From: Myxococcales bacterium
Lineage (GTDB): Bacteria; Myxococcota; UBA727; VGSZ01
Direction of reading: 5' to 3'
Length of the DNA: 64,000 bases
Assembly (NCBI GenBank): GCA_023248635.1
Contig: JAHFED010000023.1
Coordinates: 16,081 to 80,080, forward strand
Shown: positions 8,186 through 17,380 of the stretch, piece by piece
Position numbering within the stretch: the stretch's first letter is position 1
Layout: each line of letters begins with the position of its first letter
The notes under the pieces: generated by a model
What the model saw: the letters and a program-made list of their open reading frames with translations, nothing else
Told to the model about the DNA's origin: nothing
The model's database searches: none
Position numbers and translations under genes: made by a program

Positions 8186-9301
8186 ATGTTGTCGCTGCAT
8201 TCGCTCGCGCTGGCTCTCTTCGTGTCTGGCGCCGACGGCGTCGACGCACCGCCGGCAGCAGCACCCGCACCAGTCGCCGAAGCGGCGCCTCTCGACACGC
8301 CCGTCGACGACAAAGCACCCGCCGCACCTGCCACCCCCGCGCCCCCAGAACCGACGGCACCGCCTTGCGCGCCTTGTGCCGAAGCGGCGCCTGCCAAGGT
8401 TGTCCCCCCCGTACCGACGCCGGCCGCCGAGCCGCCCATCGAAGAGGACGAGGTGTCCAAAGACCAGTCCGTCGACGCCTACAGCGATTTGGAGGACGCG
8501 CAGGCGGGAGTGCCTGGAGCTCTCGAAGCACGCTTGCGCCTGACCTGGGGCTACGTCCCCGCCGAAGGCAACACGCCGTCGGAGGAGTTCGAGCTCTCGT
8601 ACACACCCCTCGCCCTGCCCAGCACGGAGTTTTTGGCGGCGCAGTACTTCGAGCACGACGACGTCGACAACACGAGCGGCTTTCTCCTCGGCTGGAACCA
8701 GCGGTGGATCAAAGATGGCGGACGGGACAGCTGGGTGCCGAGCGTCGGGACGCTGACCGAGTACTTCGTCCGCACGCCCTACATCTCGACCCTGGTGGAC
8801 TTCGCACCAGGCGCGACCTCGGGCGACCACATCGCCGAGACCTTGACCATCGCCAAGTACCTGGGCCCCGGGACGCTCTATCTGAACGGCGTCGTCGAGC
8901 GCCGGGTCTTCAACAGCCAGATCTGTGTCGACGAAAACGACGTTGCCTTTCAGCCCGCTGACCCGCGCGCAGATCAGAGCCCGAATCCGCCCCAGCTCGA
9001 CGGCTGTGACTATTGGGCGGATTGGACGTTTGCCGCGCGCGTAGGATATAAATTGACCGTCATCGACGACGTGCTCGACGTGCTTGCCGGTTATTGGATC
9101 GAGACCAACGAGTTCACGACGCAGACGAAGTCGCTGACCTATCCCGAGCCCGAAGACCACGCGCCCTACAACATCGCCGAGCTCGCCGTGATCTGGCACG
9201 CGACCGACCAGCTGACCATCAGCCCCGGCATCCAGATCGGGCTCGACGGGCGCGAAGAGACACCGGCCTATGAGGCGGGGGTGTTCCTGCTTTACGAGTA
9301 G
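8186..9301 (+). CDS. exported protein, probable outer-membrane barrel
   Basis: 371 residues. A short hydrophobic N-terminus looks like a signal peptide and is followed by a Pro/Ala/Glu-rich linker to about residue 90. The remaining 280 residues alternate polar and hydrophobic residues with many Tyr, Trp and Asp, and end in an aromatic-containing strand (GVFLLYE), as expected for a beta-barrel. No family is recognised. It is the first gene after the two-component pair and precedes the outer-membrane factor of the efflux operon by 90 bases, so it may be an accessory or monitoring protein for the pump. Confidence 0.65.
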   Translation: MLSLHSLALALFVSGADGVDAPPAAAPAPVAEAAPLDTPVDDKAPAAPATPAPPEPTAPPCAPCAEAAPAKVVPPVPTPAAEPPIEEDEVSKDQSVDAYSDLEDAQAGVPGALEARLRLTWGYVPAEGNTPSEEFELSYTPLALPSTEFLAAQYFEHDDVDNTSGFLLGWNQRWIKDGGRDSWVPSVGTLTEYFVRTPYISTLVDFAPGATSGDHIAETLTIAKYLGPGTLYLNGVVERRVFNSQICVDENDVAFQPADPRADQSPNPPQLDGCDYWADWTFAARVGYKLTVIDDVLDVLAGYWIETNEFTTQTKSLTYPEPEDHAPYNIAELAVIWHATDQLTISPGIQIGLDGREETPAYEAGVFLLYE

Positions 9302-9347
9302 GCGATCCAGGATCTCGGTCCAACATCGACGACCTCCGCCAGCGCCA

Positions 9348-9370
9348 TTGGCCGCCCGGCCTGAGGGCAG
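9348..9370 (-). repeat. SSLPSGR-type short repeat, intergenic copy
   Basis: On the minus strand this reads CCTGCCCTCAGGCCGGGCGG followed by CCAA, matching a family also found inside coding sequences at 10678, 35398, 35424 and 41109. Here it lies between the barrel gene and the outer-membrane factor gene. Confidence 0.7.
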
Positions 9371-9391
9371 GAAATCCAAGAGGGGAGTAGG

Positions 9392-10747
9392 ATGCTTCGT
9401 CTGCTGCTGCTGAGCGTCTGTTGCGTCGCCTGTGCGTCCACAGCACCAGTGACATTGGCGACGACGACGACGACAACGACGAGCGCCCCAGCGCCGACGT
9501 TGACTGCGCCCCTTGCTCCCATCAGCGTCGACGAAGCAGCGCGCTTCGCCCTCGCCCACAACCCCCAGCTGCGGGCCGTGCGGGCCGCTCTGGGTGTGCG
9601 CGACGCCGAGGTCTTTGCCGCTGGAGTGTGGCCCGACCCCGACATCGACCTGGGACTGGTCGTGCCGATCGCGGCCGCGGGAGAGGGCCTCGGCGTCGAC
9701 GGCGGCATCCACTGGGACTTCTCGACCCTCTGGACCCAGGAACGCGAAGTCGCCGCTGCCCAGCTGACAGCCGACGCCGCCCGCAGCGAAGTCGACTGGC
9801 AAGCAGGCGCGGTCTTCGCCGACATCCGCGTGCAGGCCTCGCGCATGGCCAACCGAAAGCAAGCCGCCGCCATCGCCGCCGCAGCCGTCGACAGCGCCGC
9901 TCACCTCGTCGACGCCGCCGCCGACGCCACGACCGCCGGTGAGGCCACGCTCGATGCGCTCACCTTGCGCCAAGTGGCCCTGCAAGACGCCCGCGCTCGC
10001 ATTGCCGAGATCGACCGCGACCGCAGCGAAGCCCAGCGCCGGCTGTGTGCGGGCCTCGGCCTCGATCCCCGCTGCGGCGTCGACGTGCAAGAGCCCGGAC
10101 CACCACCAGGGCCGTCGACGTCGTTGGAGCTGTCTGCGCTTTTGACCCGTGCCTCACAGCAGCGCCTCGATCTGCGCGCGCTGCGAGCGGCCTTTGGTGC
10201 AAACGAGGCCGCGATCCAGGGAGCCGTGCTCGCGCAGTTCCCACGCATCGGCCTCGCACTACAGGCCGGGCACGACACCGGCGGCTTCTCCTTCGGCGGC
10301 GCCACCGTCGACGTCAGCCTGCCGATCTTTGACGGCGGCCGCGGGGCCCGCGCGCTGACCCTCGCGACGCGCGACCAGTTGCAGGCTGAGTACGACGCCC
10401 GCCTCTTCGATGTGCAGCACGTGCTCGCCGATGCCCTGGCGCTCATCGACAGTGCACGCCAGGAACGCACGCTGCTGCAGGCCCTCGTGCCCATCCTCGA
10501 GCACAACGAAGCAGCGCTGGCGACGGCGCTGGCGGCGGGTGATGCGACCAGCGTGGCCTGGGCGGAGGTGCACGCGCAGCTGCTCGACACCCACCTTCGC
10601 GTGCTCGACGTCGACCAGGGCGAACGTGAGGCCTTCATCGCCATCGACGCCGCCACCGGATGGGGTGCGGCCAGTTCTTTGCCCTCAGGCCCGACGGCCC
10701 AGGGCGCGCCCAGTCCGAGGGCAGCCGATTCCGAAGGGGCGCCATGA
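9392..10747 (+). CDS. TolC-family outer-membrane efflux protein
   Basis: 451 residues. The N-terminal hydrophobic segment ends in Cys residues (SVCCVACAS), suggesting a lipoprotein-type signal, though the lipobox is imperfect. The mature part has two long alpha-helical repeats, the first beginning ISVDEAARFALAHNPQLRA, as in outer-membrane factors that form the trans-periplasmic tunnel. Its stop overlaps the start of the adaptor gene (ATGA). The last residues (SSLPSGPTAQGA onward) come from a copy of a short repeat found elsewhere in the window, so the C-terminal tail appears to be repeat-derived. Confidence 0.9.
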   Translation: MLRLLLLSVCCVACASTAPVTLATTTTTTTSAPAPTLTAPLAPISVDEAARFALAHNPQLRAVRAALGVRDAEVFAAGVWPDPDIDLGLVVPIAAAGEGLGVDGGIHWDFSTLWTQEREVAAAQLTADAARSEVDWQAGAVFADIRVQASRMANRKQAAAIAAAAVDSAAHLVDAAADATTAGEATLDALTLRQVALQDARARIAEIDRDRSEAQRRLCAGLGLDPRCGVDVQEPGPPPGPSTSLELSALLTRASQQRLDLRALRAAFGANEAAIQGAVLAQFPRIGLALQAGHDTGGFSFGGATVDVSLPIFDGGRGARALTLATRDQLQAEYDARLFDVQHVLADALALIDSARQERTLLQALVPILEHNEAALATALAAGDATSVAWAEVHAQLLDTHLRVLDVDQGEREAFIAIDAATGWGAASSLPSGPTAQGAPSPRAADSEGAP

Positions 10748-11913
10748 TCCGTTCCATCTTGCCCATCGTCGTCGCCCTCATCGCTGGCGCCTGCACCTCG
10801 AAGGCCGTCGAAGAAGAGGGCGCCGCAGCAACCAGCACCCTGGTCGAGACCGCGTCGGTGCTCGTGGAAGATCGCGAGGACGTCGTCGTCGCCTGGGGAA
10901 CCGTCGCGCCATCGGCGGATGCCTCGCGCGCGGTCACTGCTGGCTTCGACGGCACGGTGGTGCGGGTGTTCGTGCGGCCCGGTGTCGTCGTCAAAGCTGG
11001 GGCGCCGCTGGTCGAGATCAGGCCGAGCGCCCAGGGACACCTCGAGGCCGAAAAAGCGCGCATCGATGTGCAGTTTGCCGACGCCGAGGTCGCACGGCGG
11101 CGCGCCTTGCTCGAGACCAAGCTGACAACCAACGCCGACGTCGCCGCTGCCGTTGCCGATCTGCAAAAGGCCCAAGCCGAGCTCGAGGCCTTTCGCGGCA
11201 GTGCCACCGGTGGGCTCAGCACCATCACGGCGCCGAGCAGCGCTTTGGTCAGCGCCGTCGTCGTCAACGCCGGAGACGCCGTCGTCGTTGGCGGACCGGT
11301 GGCGGTGTTGTTTTCGGGCGCGGCGCTGCGCGTGCAGTTGGGGGTCGAGCCCGCGCTCGTGGGGCGCCTCGCCGAAGGACAGCGGGTGCGCGTGATGTCG
11401 CTCGCCCATCAAGCGGGCGGGGATGACGTCGTCGCCACCGGGGTGCTGCTGCAGGTGGGGCGCCAGGTCGATGCCGAAACCCATCTCGCCAGTGCACTGG
11501 TGGCCCTCGATGCGCCCACGGCTGGAGCAACGCTCTTGCCCGGCGCCGTCGTCCGCGCCGCAGTCATCGTGCGCACGCTCTCGGCCGCGTTGGTGGTCCC
11601 CCGACGCGCCCTCACCCAACGTGAAGGCCACAGCGTCGTCTTCGTCGTTGCTGGTGCTGGCGAAGCGCTCGACGATGCTGGGCCCACCCGCACCGCCCAC
11701 CAACGCGCCGTCACATTGTTGCTCGAAGGCGACGAACGCAGCGCCGTCAGCGGCGACATCAAAAGGGGTGACGTCGTCGTCACGGCGGGCAGCGCCGAAG
11801 TAGAAGATGGAGCGGTGGTCCGCACCATCGACCTCGTCGACGACCCCGGCGCTGGCAACCACGACGCTGACGACGACGCTGCGCCTGGGTCGGCCACAGG
11901 CGCGCCGCCATGA
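10744..11913 (+). CDS. RND efflux periplasmic adaptor (membrane fusion protein)
   Basis: 389 residues from the ATG that overlaps the preceding stop. The signal ends in a lipobox (ALIAGAC), so it is probably anchored to the inner membrane by lipid. The lipoyl-like half (VTAGFDGTVVRVFVRPGVVVKAGAPL) is followed by a helical hairpin and a second barrel half (ITAPSSALVSAVVVNAGDAVVVGGP), the standard order for HlyD/AcrA-type adaptors. It links the inner-membrane pump encoded next to the outer-membrane factor encoded before it. Coupled by ATGA overlaps on both sides. Confidence 0.92.
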   Translation: MIRSILPIVVALIAGACTSKAVEEEGAAATSTLVETASVLVEDREDVVVAWGTVAPSADASRAVTAGFDGTVVRVFVRPGVVVKAGAPLVEIRPSAQGHLEAEKARIDVQFADAEVARRRALLETKLTTNADVAAAVADLQKAQAELEAFRGSATGGLSTITAPSSALVSAVVVNAGDAVVVGGPVAVLFSGAALRVQLGVEPALVGRLAEGQRVRVMSLAHQAGGDDVVATGVLLQVGRQVDAETHLASALVALDAPTAGATLLPGAVVRAAVIVRTLSAALVVPRRALTQREGHSVVFVVAGAGEALDDAGPTRTAHQRAVTLLLEGDERSAVSGDIKRGDVVVTAGSAEVEDGAVVRTIDLVDDPGAGNHDADDDAAPGSATGAPP

Positions 11914-14900
11914 AGCAATGGCTGCTGCGACACCGTGCGCCAGTGTTGTTCCTGGCTCTGCTGCTCGCCGGCGCGGGCGCCCTCGACGCCACGCGGGTGC
12001 CGGTGGCGCTCTTTCCCACCCTCGACTTTCCGCGCATCGTGGTGAACGTCGAGGCCGGGGATCGCCCCATCGACCGCATGGTGGCCGACGTCACCCTCCC
12101 TCTCGAGCAGGCGGTGCGCGCCGTCGCTGACGTGCGGGGGGTGCGTTCGACGACGAGCCGCGGTGCCGCCGACCTCTCGATCCGCTTTGCCTGGGGCACC
12201 GACATGGGACGCGCGCTGCTCGACACCGAGAGCGCCCTGGCCCGGGTGCGAGGCGCCGTGCCCGACGACGTCGAATTCGAGACCCGGCGCATGGACCCCA
12301 CGGTGTTTCCGGTGCTCGGCTTCTCGCTGACGTCAAAGACCAAGGATCTGGTCGCGGTGCGCGATGTCGCTGTGCACCAGCTGCAGCCGCTGCTCTCCAC
12401 CGTCGACGGCGTCGCCCGGGTCGACGTGGTCGGTGGCGCCCGCGCCGAGGTGCAAGTGGCCGTCGATCCCTTGCGACTCAAGGCAAGAGGGGTCTCCGTC
12501 GACGACGTCAAAGCGGCCCTGGGCGGCGGCAACGTGTTGCAGGCGCTGGGCCGGATCGAGGACCACGATCGCCTCTATCTCGTCGTTGCCGAAGCCACGT
12601 TGAACGATGTCGAACAAGTGGAGCAGCGACCCGTACGCGCCGACGGCAGCGGCGTTGTCGTCGTCGGCGACGTTGCCGATGTGAGCTTTGGGCGGGCCAT
12701 CAACTGGACCCGGGTCACCGCCGACGGTCACGACGCGGTGTTGCTCGAGGTGTTGCAGCAGCGCGCCGGCAACACGGTGCAGATCGAAGAAGCCGTGAGG
12801 TCGCTCTTGCGCGAGCAAGAACACGCCCTCGGCGACGTCGTCGTCTCGCCTTATTACGACCAGGGCGAGCTGGTGCGCGGCTCCTCGGCGAGCGTGCGGG
12901 ATGCCATCTGGATCGGCGCCCTCATCGCAGGCCTCGTGCTCTTCCTCTTCTTGCGCGACCTGCGCATCACCTTGGTGGTGGCGGTGACCCTGCCAGCGGT
13001 GTTGGCCGCCGTCGTCCTCGTGCTCGATCGGCTGCACATGGGGTTCAACGTCATGACCCTGGGCGGGATGGCGGCAGCCACGGGCCTGATCATCGATGAC
13101 GCCGTCGTCGTCGTCGAACACATCGCCCGGCGTCGGCCCTCGGGGACGGGCGTGCTCGACGCGGGGCGCGAAATGCTGCGCCCGCTGCTGGGCTCGAGCG
13201 TGGCCACCGTCGTCGTCTTTGTGCCCCTGGCCTTCCTCGGCGGCGTCGCTGGGGGCTTCTTCAAGGCCCTGGCCATCACCATCGCCACCAGCCTGGTGGT
13301 CTCCTTCGTCGTCGCCTTCGTCGTTGTGCCCTTGCTCGCCGAGCTGGTGTTGCCCTCGACACCACCCCTGGAGCACCACCCACGCTGGCTGGCGGCGATG
13401 CAGCGCGCTTACCAGCTTGCCCTCCGCCGGCTGATGCAGCGCCCTTGGGCCGTCGTCGTCGTCGTCGTCGCCGTTGCTGCCGCGGGGGCCACCGCCTTCG
13501 CCCACCTCGGGCAGGGCTTCTTGCCGGCGCTCGACGAGGGCGGATTCATCCTCGACTACAACGCGCCGCCGGGCTCGTCGGTGAGCGAGACCGATCGCCT
13601 GTTGAAGCAGGTCGAGACCCGCATCGCGCTGCTGCCTGAGGTCAAGACGTGGGCGCGGCGCACCGGCCTGCAGCTCGGCGGCGGTCTGACCGAGAGCAAC
13701 ACCGGCGACTTCTTCATTCGCCTCAAACCCTTCCCGCGGCGAGACATCGAAGAGGTCATGGCGGAGCTGCGTGACGACGTCGAGCAAGACGTGCCGGCGC
13801 TGCGCATCGAGACCGTGCAATTGATGGAGGACGTCATCGGCGACCTCACGGCGGTGCCCCAGCCCATCGAGGTCAAGCTCTTCAGCGACGACCCCCCCGT
13901 GCTCGCCCGCGCCGCCCATGCCGTGGCCGCGAAGCTCGAGACCATCAACGGCGTCGTCGAAGTGTTCGATGGCATCACTGTCGCTGGCGACGACCTCGCG
14001 GTGGTCATCGATCCCGTGCGGGCGGGCCTCGAAGGCCTCAAGGCCGCCGACGTCGTCGAACAAGGCAGCCGCTGGATCGACGGCGACGACGTCACCGAGA
14101 TGGTCGTGGGCGAGAGGCGCATCCCCGTGGCCGTGCGCTCAGCGGTCGCGCGCCGCGATCACCTCGACGACGTCGACGACCTCACGCTGGTGGGCGCTGG
14201 TGGGCAGCTCGTGCCCCTCGGTCGCGTCGCCACCATCGCGGTGCGCGAAGGACAAGCTGAGGTCACGCGCGAAGACCTCAAGACCATGATCGCTGTGACC
14301 GCGCGGGTCGAGGGCCGCGACCTCGGCAGCGCCATGGACGACGTCAAAGCTGCCGTCGCCGCCGTCGACCTCGGCGGGATCCGCGTGAGCTACGGCGGCC
14401 TCTACGCCGAGCAGCAGCGATCTCTCATCGAGCTCTCCTTGGTGTTCGCCAGCGCCGTCGTGCTGGTGGTGGTGCTGCTCATGTTCCTGCTGCGCCGTCT
14501 GCAGGCGGTGGTGGCCATCGCAACGACGACGCTGCTGTCGACGAGCGGCGTGTTCATCGGCCTGTGGCTCACAGATACCGAGCTCAACATCGCGGCCATG
14601 ATGGGCCTGACCATGGTCGTCGGCGTCGTCACCGAGATCGGCATCTTCTTCTTCGTCGAAGTCGGCCACGATCTGCGCGACGACATCGACTCCCTGGTTG
14701 CCGCCGGTGCGGTGCGCTTGCGTCCGATCCTGATGACGTCATCGATTGCGGCGCTGTCGCTCCTGCCTTTGGCCACGGGCCTCGGCGAAGGGGCGGGCCT
14801 GCTGGCACCCCTCGCGGTGGCCATCATTGCCGGGCTCATGGCTGCCGTGCCCCTGGTTCTCGTCGTCATGCCCGCGCTTTTTTGCCTGCTCTGTCGGGGC

Positions 14901-14972
14901 AATCGGATCCCCGTCCACCCCCTTCCTGCGGATGGTCAGCAGAGACCCCATGAGAAAGAGGTAGGCCCATGA
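11910..14972 (+). CDS. RND-family efflux pump, inner-membrane subunit
   Basis: 1020 residues, the standard size for AcrB-like pumps. An N-terminal membrane helix precedes the large periplasmic region; TM4 carries the proton-relay pair Asp396-Asp397 in GLIIDDAVVVVEH. This DD form matches the hydrophobe/drug-efflux type better than metal pumps of the CusA type. The second half repeats the topology, with a further group of helices from about residue 840. Proton-driven export of amphiphilic compounds from periplasm or membrane is expected; the substrate cannot be read from sequence. It sits third in a four-gene coupled block of outer-membrane factor, adaptor, pump and phosphoesterase. Confidence 0.95.
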   Translation: MKQWLLRHRAPVLFLALLLAGAGALDATRVPVALFPTLDFPRIVVNVEAGDRPIDRMVADVTLPLEQAVRAVADVRGVRSTTSRGAADLSIRFAWGTDMGRALLDTESALARVRGAVPDDVEFETRRMDPTVFPVLGFSLTSKTKDLVAVRDVAVHQLQPLLSTVDGVARVDVVGGARAEVQVAVDPLRLKARGVSVDDVKAALGGGNVLQALGRIEDHDRLYLVVAEATLNDVEQVEQRPVRADGSGVVVVGDVADVSFGRAINWTRVTADGHDAVLLEVLQQRAGNTVQIEEAVRSLLREQEHALGDVVVSPYYDQGELVRGSSASVRDAIWIGALIAGLVLFLFLRDLRITLVVAVTLPAVLAAVVLVLDRLHMGFNVMTLGGMAAATGLIIDDAVVVVEHIARRRPSGTGVLDAGREMLRPLLGSSVATVVVFVPLAFLGGVAGGFFKALAITIATSLVVSFVVAFVVVPLLAELVLPSTPPLEHHPRWLAAMQRAYQLALRRLMQRPWAVVVVVVAVAAAGATAFAHLGQGFLPALDEGGFILDYNAPPGSSVSETDRLLKQVETRIALLPEVKTWARRTGLQLGGGLTESNTGDFFIRLKPFPRRDIEEVMAELRDDVEQDVPALRIETVQLMEDVIGDLTAVPQPIEVKLFSDDPPVLARAAHAVAAKLETINGVVEVFDGITVAGDDLAVVIDPVRAGLEGLKAADVVEQGSRWIDGDDVTEMVVGERRIPVAVRSAVARRDHLDDVDDLTLVGAGGQLVPLGRVATIAVREGQAEVTREDLKTMIAVTARVEGRDLGSAMDDVKAAVAAVDLGGIRVSYGGLYAEQQRSLIELSLVFASAVVLVVVLLMFLLRRLQAVVAIATTTLLSTSGVFIGLWLTDTELNIAAMMGLTMVVGVVTEIGIFFFVEVGHDLRDDIDSLVAAGAVRLRPILMTSSIAALSLLPLATGLGEGAGLLAPLAVAIIAGLMAAVPLVLVVMPALFCLLCRGNRIPVHPLPADGQQRPHEKEVGP

Positions 14973-16135
14973 TGCTCGCTCCTGACAAGCCTCCCATCCC
15001 CAACAGCGTCGTCGGCGACCTTGGTCTTCCGTCGGGGCGGGCCTGCCTCGCGCTCACCTTGGTGCTCGCAGCCTGCGCATCGTCGCCGGGCGAAAGCGAA
15101 GGCGAGGAAGGCGAAGGCGAAGGCGAAGGCGAAGGCGAAGGCGAAGGCGAAGGCGATCCCGCTCCGGTCGACGGCGAAGGCGAAGGCGAAGGCGAAGCCG
15201 CTCCCGGCGACGGCGAAGCCGACGACGGCGACGACGTACAACAGAACATCCCCTTCGTCTTTGTCATCGCCATGGAAAACAAGGCCAACGACGGCATCTA
15301 CGGCAACGCCAGCGCTCCCTACATCAACGACGTGCTGATGACCGAATATGGCTCCGCGTCCGCCTACAGCGACTGCATCGCGGGCTTCGTCCCCAGCGAG
15401 CCCCACTACATCTGGCTCGAGGCGGGAACCAACGTCTTCGACGACCACGCCTTCTTCTTGGACTCGCCGCCTTCGGGTCCCAATTCGACGGCCGACACGC
15501 GGCACATCGCAGCCCAGCTCGCGGCCCAGACCGATGCCACCTGGCGCAGCTACCAGCAGGGGCTCAACGACGACACCGGCGCCTGTCCCATCCACAACGC
15601 CGGCGTCTACGCCGCCAAGCACGACCCCTTCGTCTTCTTCCAGGACATCGCGGGCGCACCCCCGGCTGCCGACAGCGCTTTGTGCGCCGCTCACCACCGA
15701 CCTTTCACGGCAACCAGCTTCGAGGCGGACCTCGCGGCTGCCGACGTCGACGCCTACACCTTCATCACCCCCGATCTGTGCCACGACATGCACGGCAACC
15801 GCGCCTGCACCAACGGTTGCACGTCGTCGTCGGCGGAGGCCTGCATCAGCGAAGGCGACCTCTTCCTCGAGCAGACGGTGCCGCCGATCATCGACTTCAT
15901 GGACGCCCACGGCGGCGTGCTGCTCATCGTGTGGGACGAGAGCGAGGGCAGCAGCAGCACCCAGCCCTTCCTCGTCATCGGCCCGCACGTGAAACGTGGC
16001 CACGTGAGCAGCGTGGGCATCGACCACAGCTCCTACGTGAAGTCCTTGCAAGAGATCTTCGGCATCGACGTCGACAGCCGCGTGCAGGACGCCGAGGATT
16101 TCGAGGACTTCTTCGAGTCCGGCTTCTTCCCTTGA
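14969..16135 (+). CDS. secreted phosphoesterase-family lipoprotein
   Basis: 388 residues. The start ATG overlaps the pump stop (ATGA). A lipobox (LVLAAC) precedes a Gly-Glu repeat linker of about 45 residues; the catalytic domain then begins IPFVFVIAMENKAND. This matches the start of the PF04185 phosphoesterase family (phospholipase C / acid phosphatase), where the Asn/Glu near this site bind metal. Later motifs include PDLCHDMHG and LLIVWDES, also expected in the family. Several Cys pairs suggest disulfides. Coupling of a secreted phosphoesterase to an RND pump is unusual. Confidence 0.85.
   Translation: MMLAPDKPPIPNSVVGDLGLPSGRACLALTLVLAACASSPGESEGEEGEGEGEGEGEGEGEGDPAPVDGEGEGEGEAAPGDGEADDGDDVQQNIPFVFVIAMENKANDGIYGNASAPYINDVLMTEYGSASAYSDCIAGFVPSEPHYIWLEAGTNVFDDHAFFLDSPPSGPNSTADTRHIAAQLAAQTDATWRSYQQGLNDDTGACPIHNAGVYAAKHDPFVFFQDIAGAPPAADSALCAAHHRPFTATSFEADLAAADVDAYTFITPDLCHDMHGNRACTNGCTSSSAEACISEGDLFLEQTVPPIIDFMDAHGGVLLIVWDESEGSSSTQPFLVIGPHVKRGHVSSVGIDHSSYVKSLQEIFGIDVDSRVQDAEDFEDFFESGFFP
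15097..15197 (+). repeat. hexanucleotide GGCGAA repeat coding Gly-Glu linker
   Basis: Two runs of GGCGAA units (15097-15155 and 15173-15197) encode a flexible acidic spacer after the lipid-anchor Cys. Such tracts can change length by slippage in whole codon pairs. Confidence 0.85.
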
Positions 16136-16140
16136 GCCTC

Positions 16141-17337
16141 TCAGCCGACGCTGGCCACGGAAACGCCGAGCGGCCGCGCCGCCGGAGCGACGACGTCGGC
16201 GCCGAGCGCTTCGCCAGCACCAGCGACGACGGCGTCGATCCAGGCGTCGAGATCGGGGCGCAGCGGCTTGCCGGGATCGCCGCCAGGCCCGAACAACAAG
16301 CCCTCGGCGGAGTAGAGAGTGACGTCGGCGAAGCCGAGGGCGCGCACGGCGCTGAGGTCCTGGCGCAGGTGCTCGGGGGCCACATAGACCGGCTCGTCGC
16401 CGAGCAGACCACTCGAGAGCGGACCCACACAGATGGCGTCGGAGCGCTCCCGGTGACGCGCGGCCCAGAGGCTGAGGGCGCGGTGTTGGGCGCTGCGATC
16501 GACACCGCTGCGCCTCAACATGGGCGCATAGCAAAGGGCCGCCGTGCGGCCAAAGAGGGCGGCGCCGGCGCCGTCGTCGTCGGGGCAGCCGAGCACCCAG
16601 CGCTTCACCGCCACGGAGCCAAAGGCGTCGAGGGGCAGCACCGGCGGCGGCACCGCAGTGACCAGGGGGAAGGAGAAGGCGGCGAGGTCCTTGGCCAGCT
16701 CGGCGAGATCGCGGCTGCCTTGGCGGGCGTCCCAGACTGCGGAGACGACGCCGGAGAAGAGGGAGCCCAGGCCCCGGGCCTTCTCGAGCACCGGCGCGCC
16801 ATTGGTCAGCCGCCAGGCGCCTTGCAGGGTCGACAGCGGGGGCTCCATGTCCAAAAAGAGGCCGACGTCGACGTCGCTGCCTTCGGCGTCGGGGGCCAGG
16901 AGCAAGAGGTCGCGCAAGCACTTGAGCACCGGCAACAGGCGGTCGCTGTAGGCCCGGGCGCTGCGCGTGTTCAAGAAGCGGTCGTCGTCGTCGATCTGGG
17001 GCCACACGTCGAAGCCGACGTCGAAAGCAGCCAGCGCGCGGGCCGTCTCTCTCAAGGAGAGGGCGAGGGCCTTGACGTCGGCGGCGTCGGCGTCGCCCAG
17101 AGGGGTGACCGCGGCCACACGCAGTCGCTGCCCGGGGCGTTGCAGGCGGTTGAGAGCAGCGACGACATCGGCGCGCCCCAGCAGCGAACGCAGCGCCTGG
17201 AGCGGCTGGACGCCATTTTCGTGGCGCGCGGCCACCACTTCCCAGCACAAGCGCAGGGTCGTGGGAGCTTCGGCGAACGCGTCCGCCGTTGCGCGGATCT
17301 GGTGCGACGCTGTAGGAGATGTAGGCAACTCTCGCAC
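16141..17337 (-). CDS. uncharacterised protein, possibly exported/TIM-like
   Basis: 398 residues from a GTG at 17337. The frame is open further upstream, but that part overlaps the signal-peptide region of the divergent lipoprotein gene. Motifs include LRLCWEVVAARHENGVQPLQ, DVWPQIDDDDRFLN and VDVGLFLDMEPP, which alternate strand and helix in the manner of a TIM-barrel enzyme with acidic residues at strand ends. No family is recognised with confidence. The start is uncertain because no good ribosome-binding site is visible. It is divergent from the threefold-repeat lipoprotein gene. Confidence 0.6.
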   Translation of the reverse strand: MRELPTSPTASHQIRATADAFAEAPTTLRLCWEVVAARHENGVQPLQALRSLLGRADVVAALNRLQRPGQRLRVAAVTPLGDADAADVKALALSLRETARALAAFDVGFDVWPQIDDDDRFLNTRSARAYSDRLLPVLKCLRDLLLLAPDAEGSDVDVGLFLDMEPPLSTLQGAWRLTNGAPVLEKARGLGSLFSGVVSAVWDARQGSRDLAELAKDLAAFSFPLVTAVPPPVLPLDAFGSVAVKRWVLGCPDDDGAGAALFGRTAALCYAPMLRRSGVDRSAQHRALSLWAARHRERSDAICVGPLSSGLLGDEPVYVAPEHLRQDLSAVRALGFADVTLYSAEGLLFGPGGDPGKPLRPDLDAWIDAVVAGAGEALGADVVAPAARPLGVSVASVG

Positions 17338-17380
17338 GTGGCGGGCGATACCTGGTCGAAGTTCCTTTGAGGAGTCGGAA

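Noticed and set aside
8024..10090. Long minus-strand frame opposite the outer-membrane genes
   Set aside because: High GC keeps antisense frames open here; no motif, and it spans two well-supported genes and a gap.
15021..15338. Long plus-strand frame with Ala-Lys repeats, alternative to the phosphoesterase
   Set aside because: It is the shifted reading of the same hexamer repeat; the real frame has a lipobox and family motifs.
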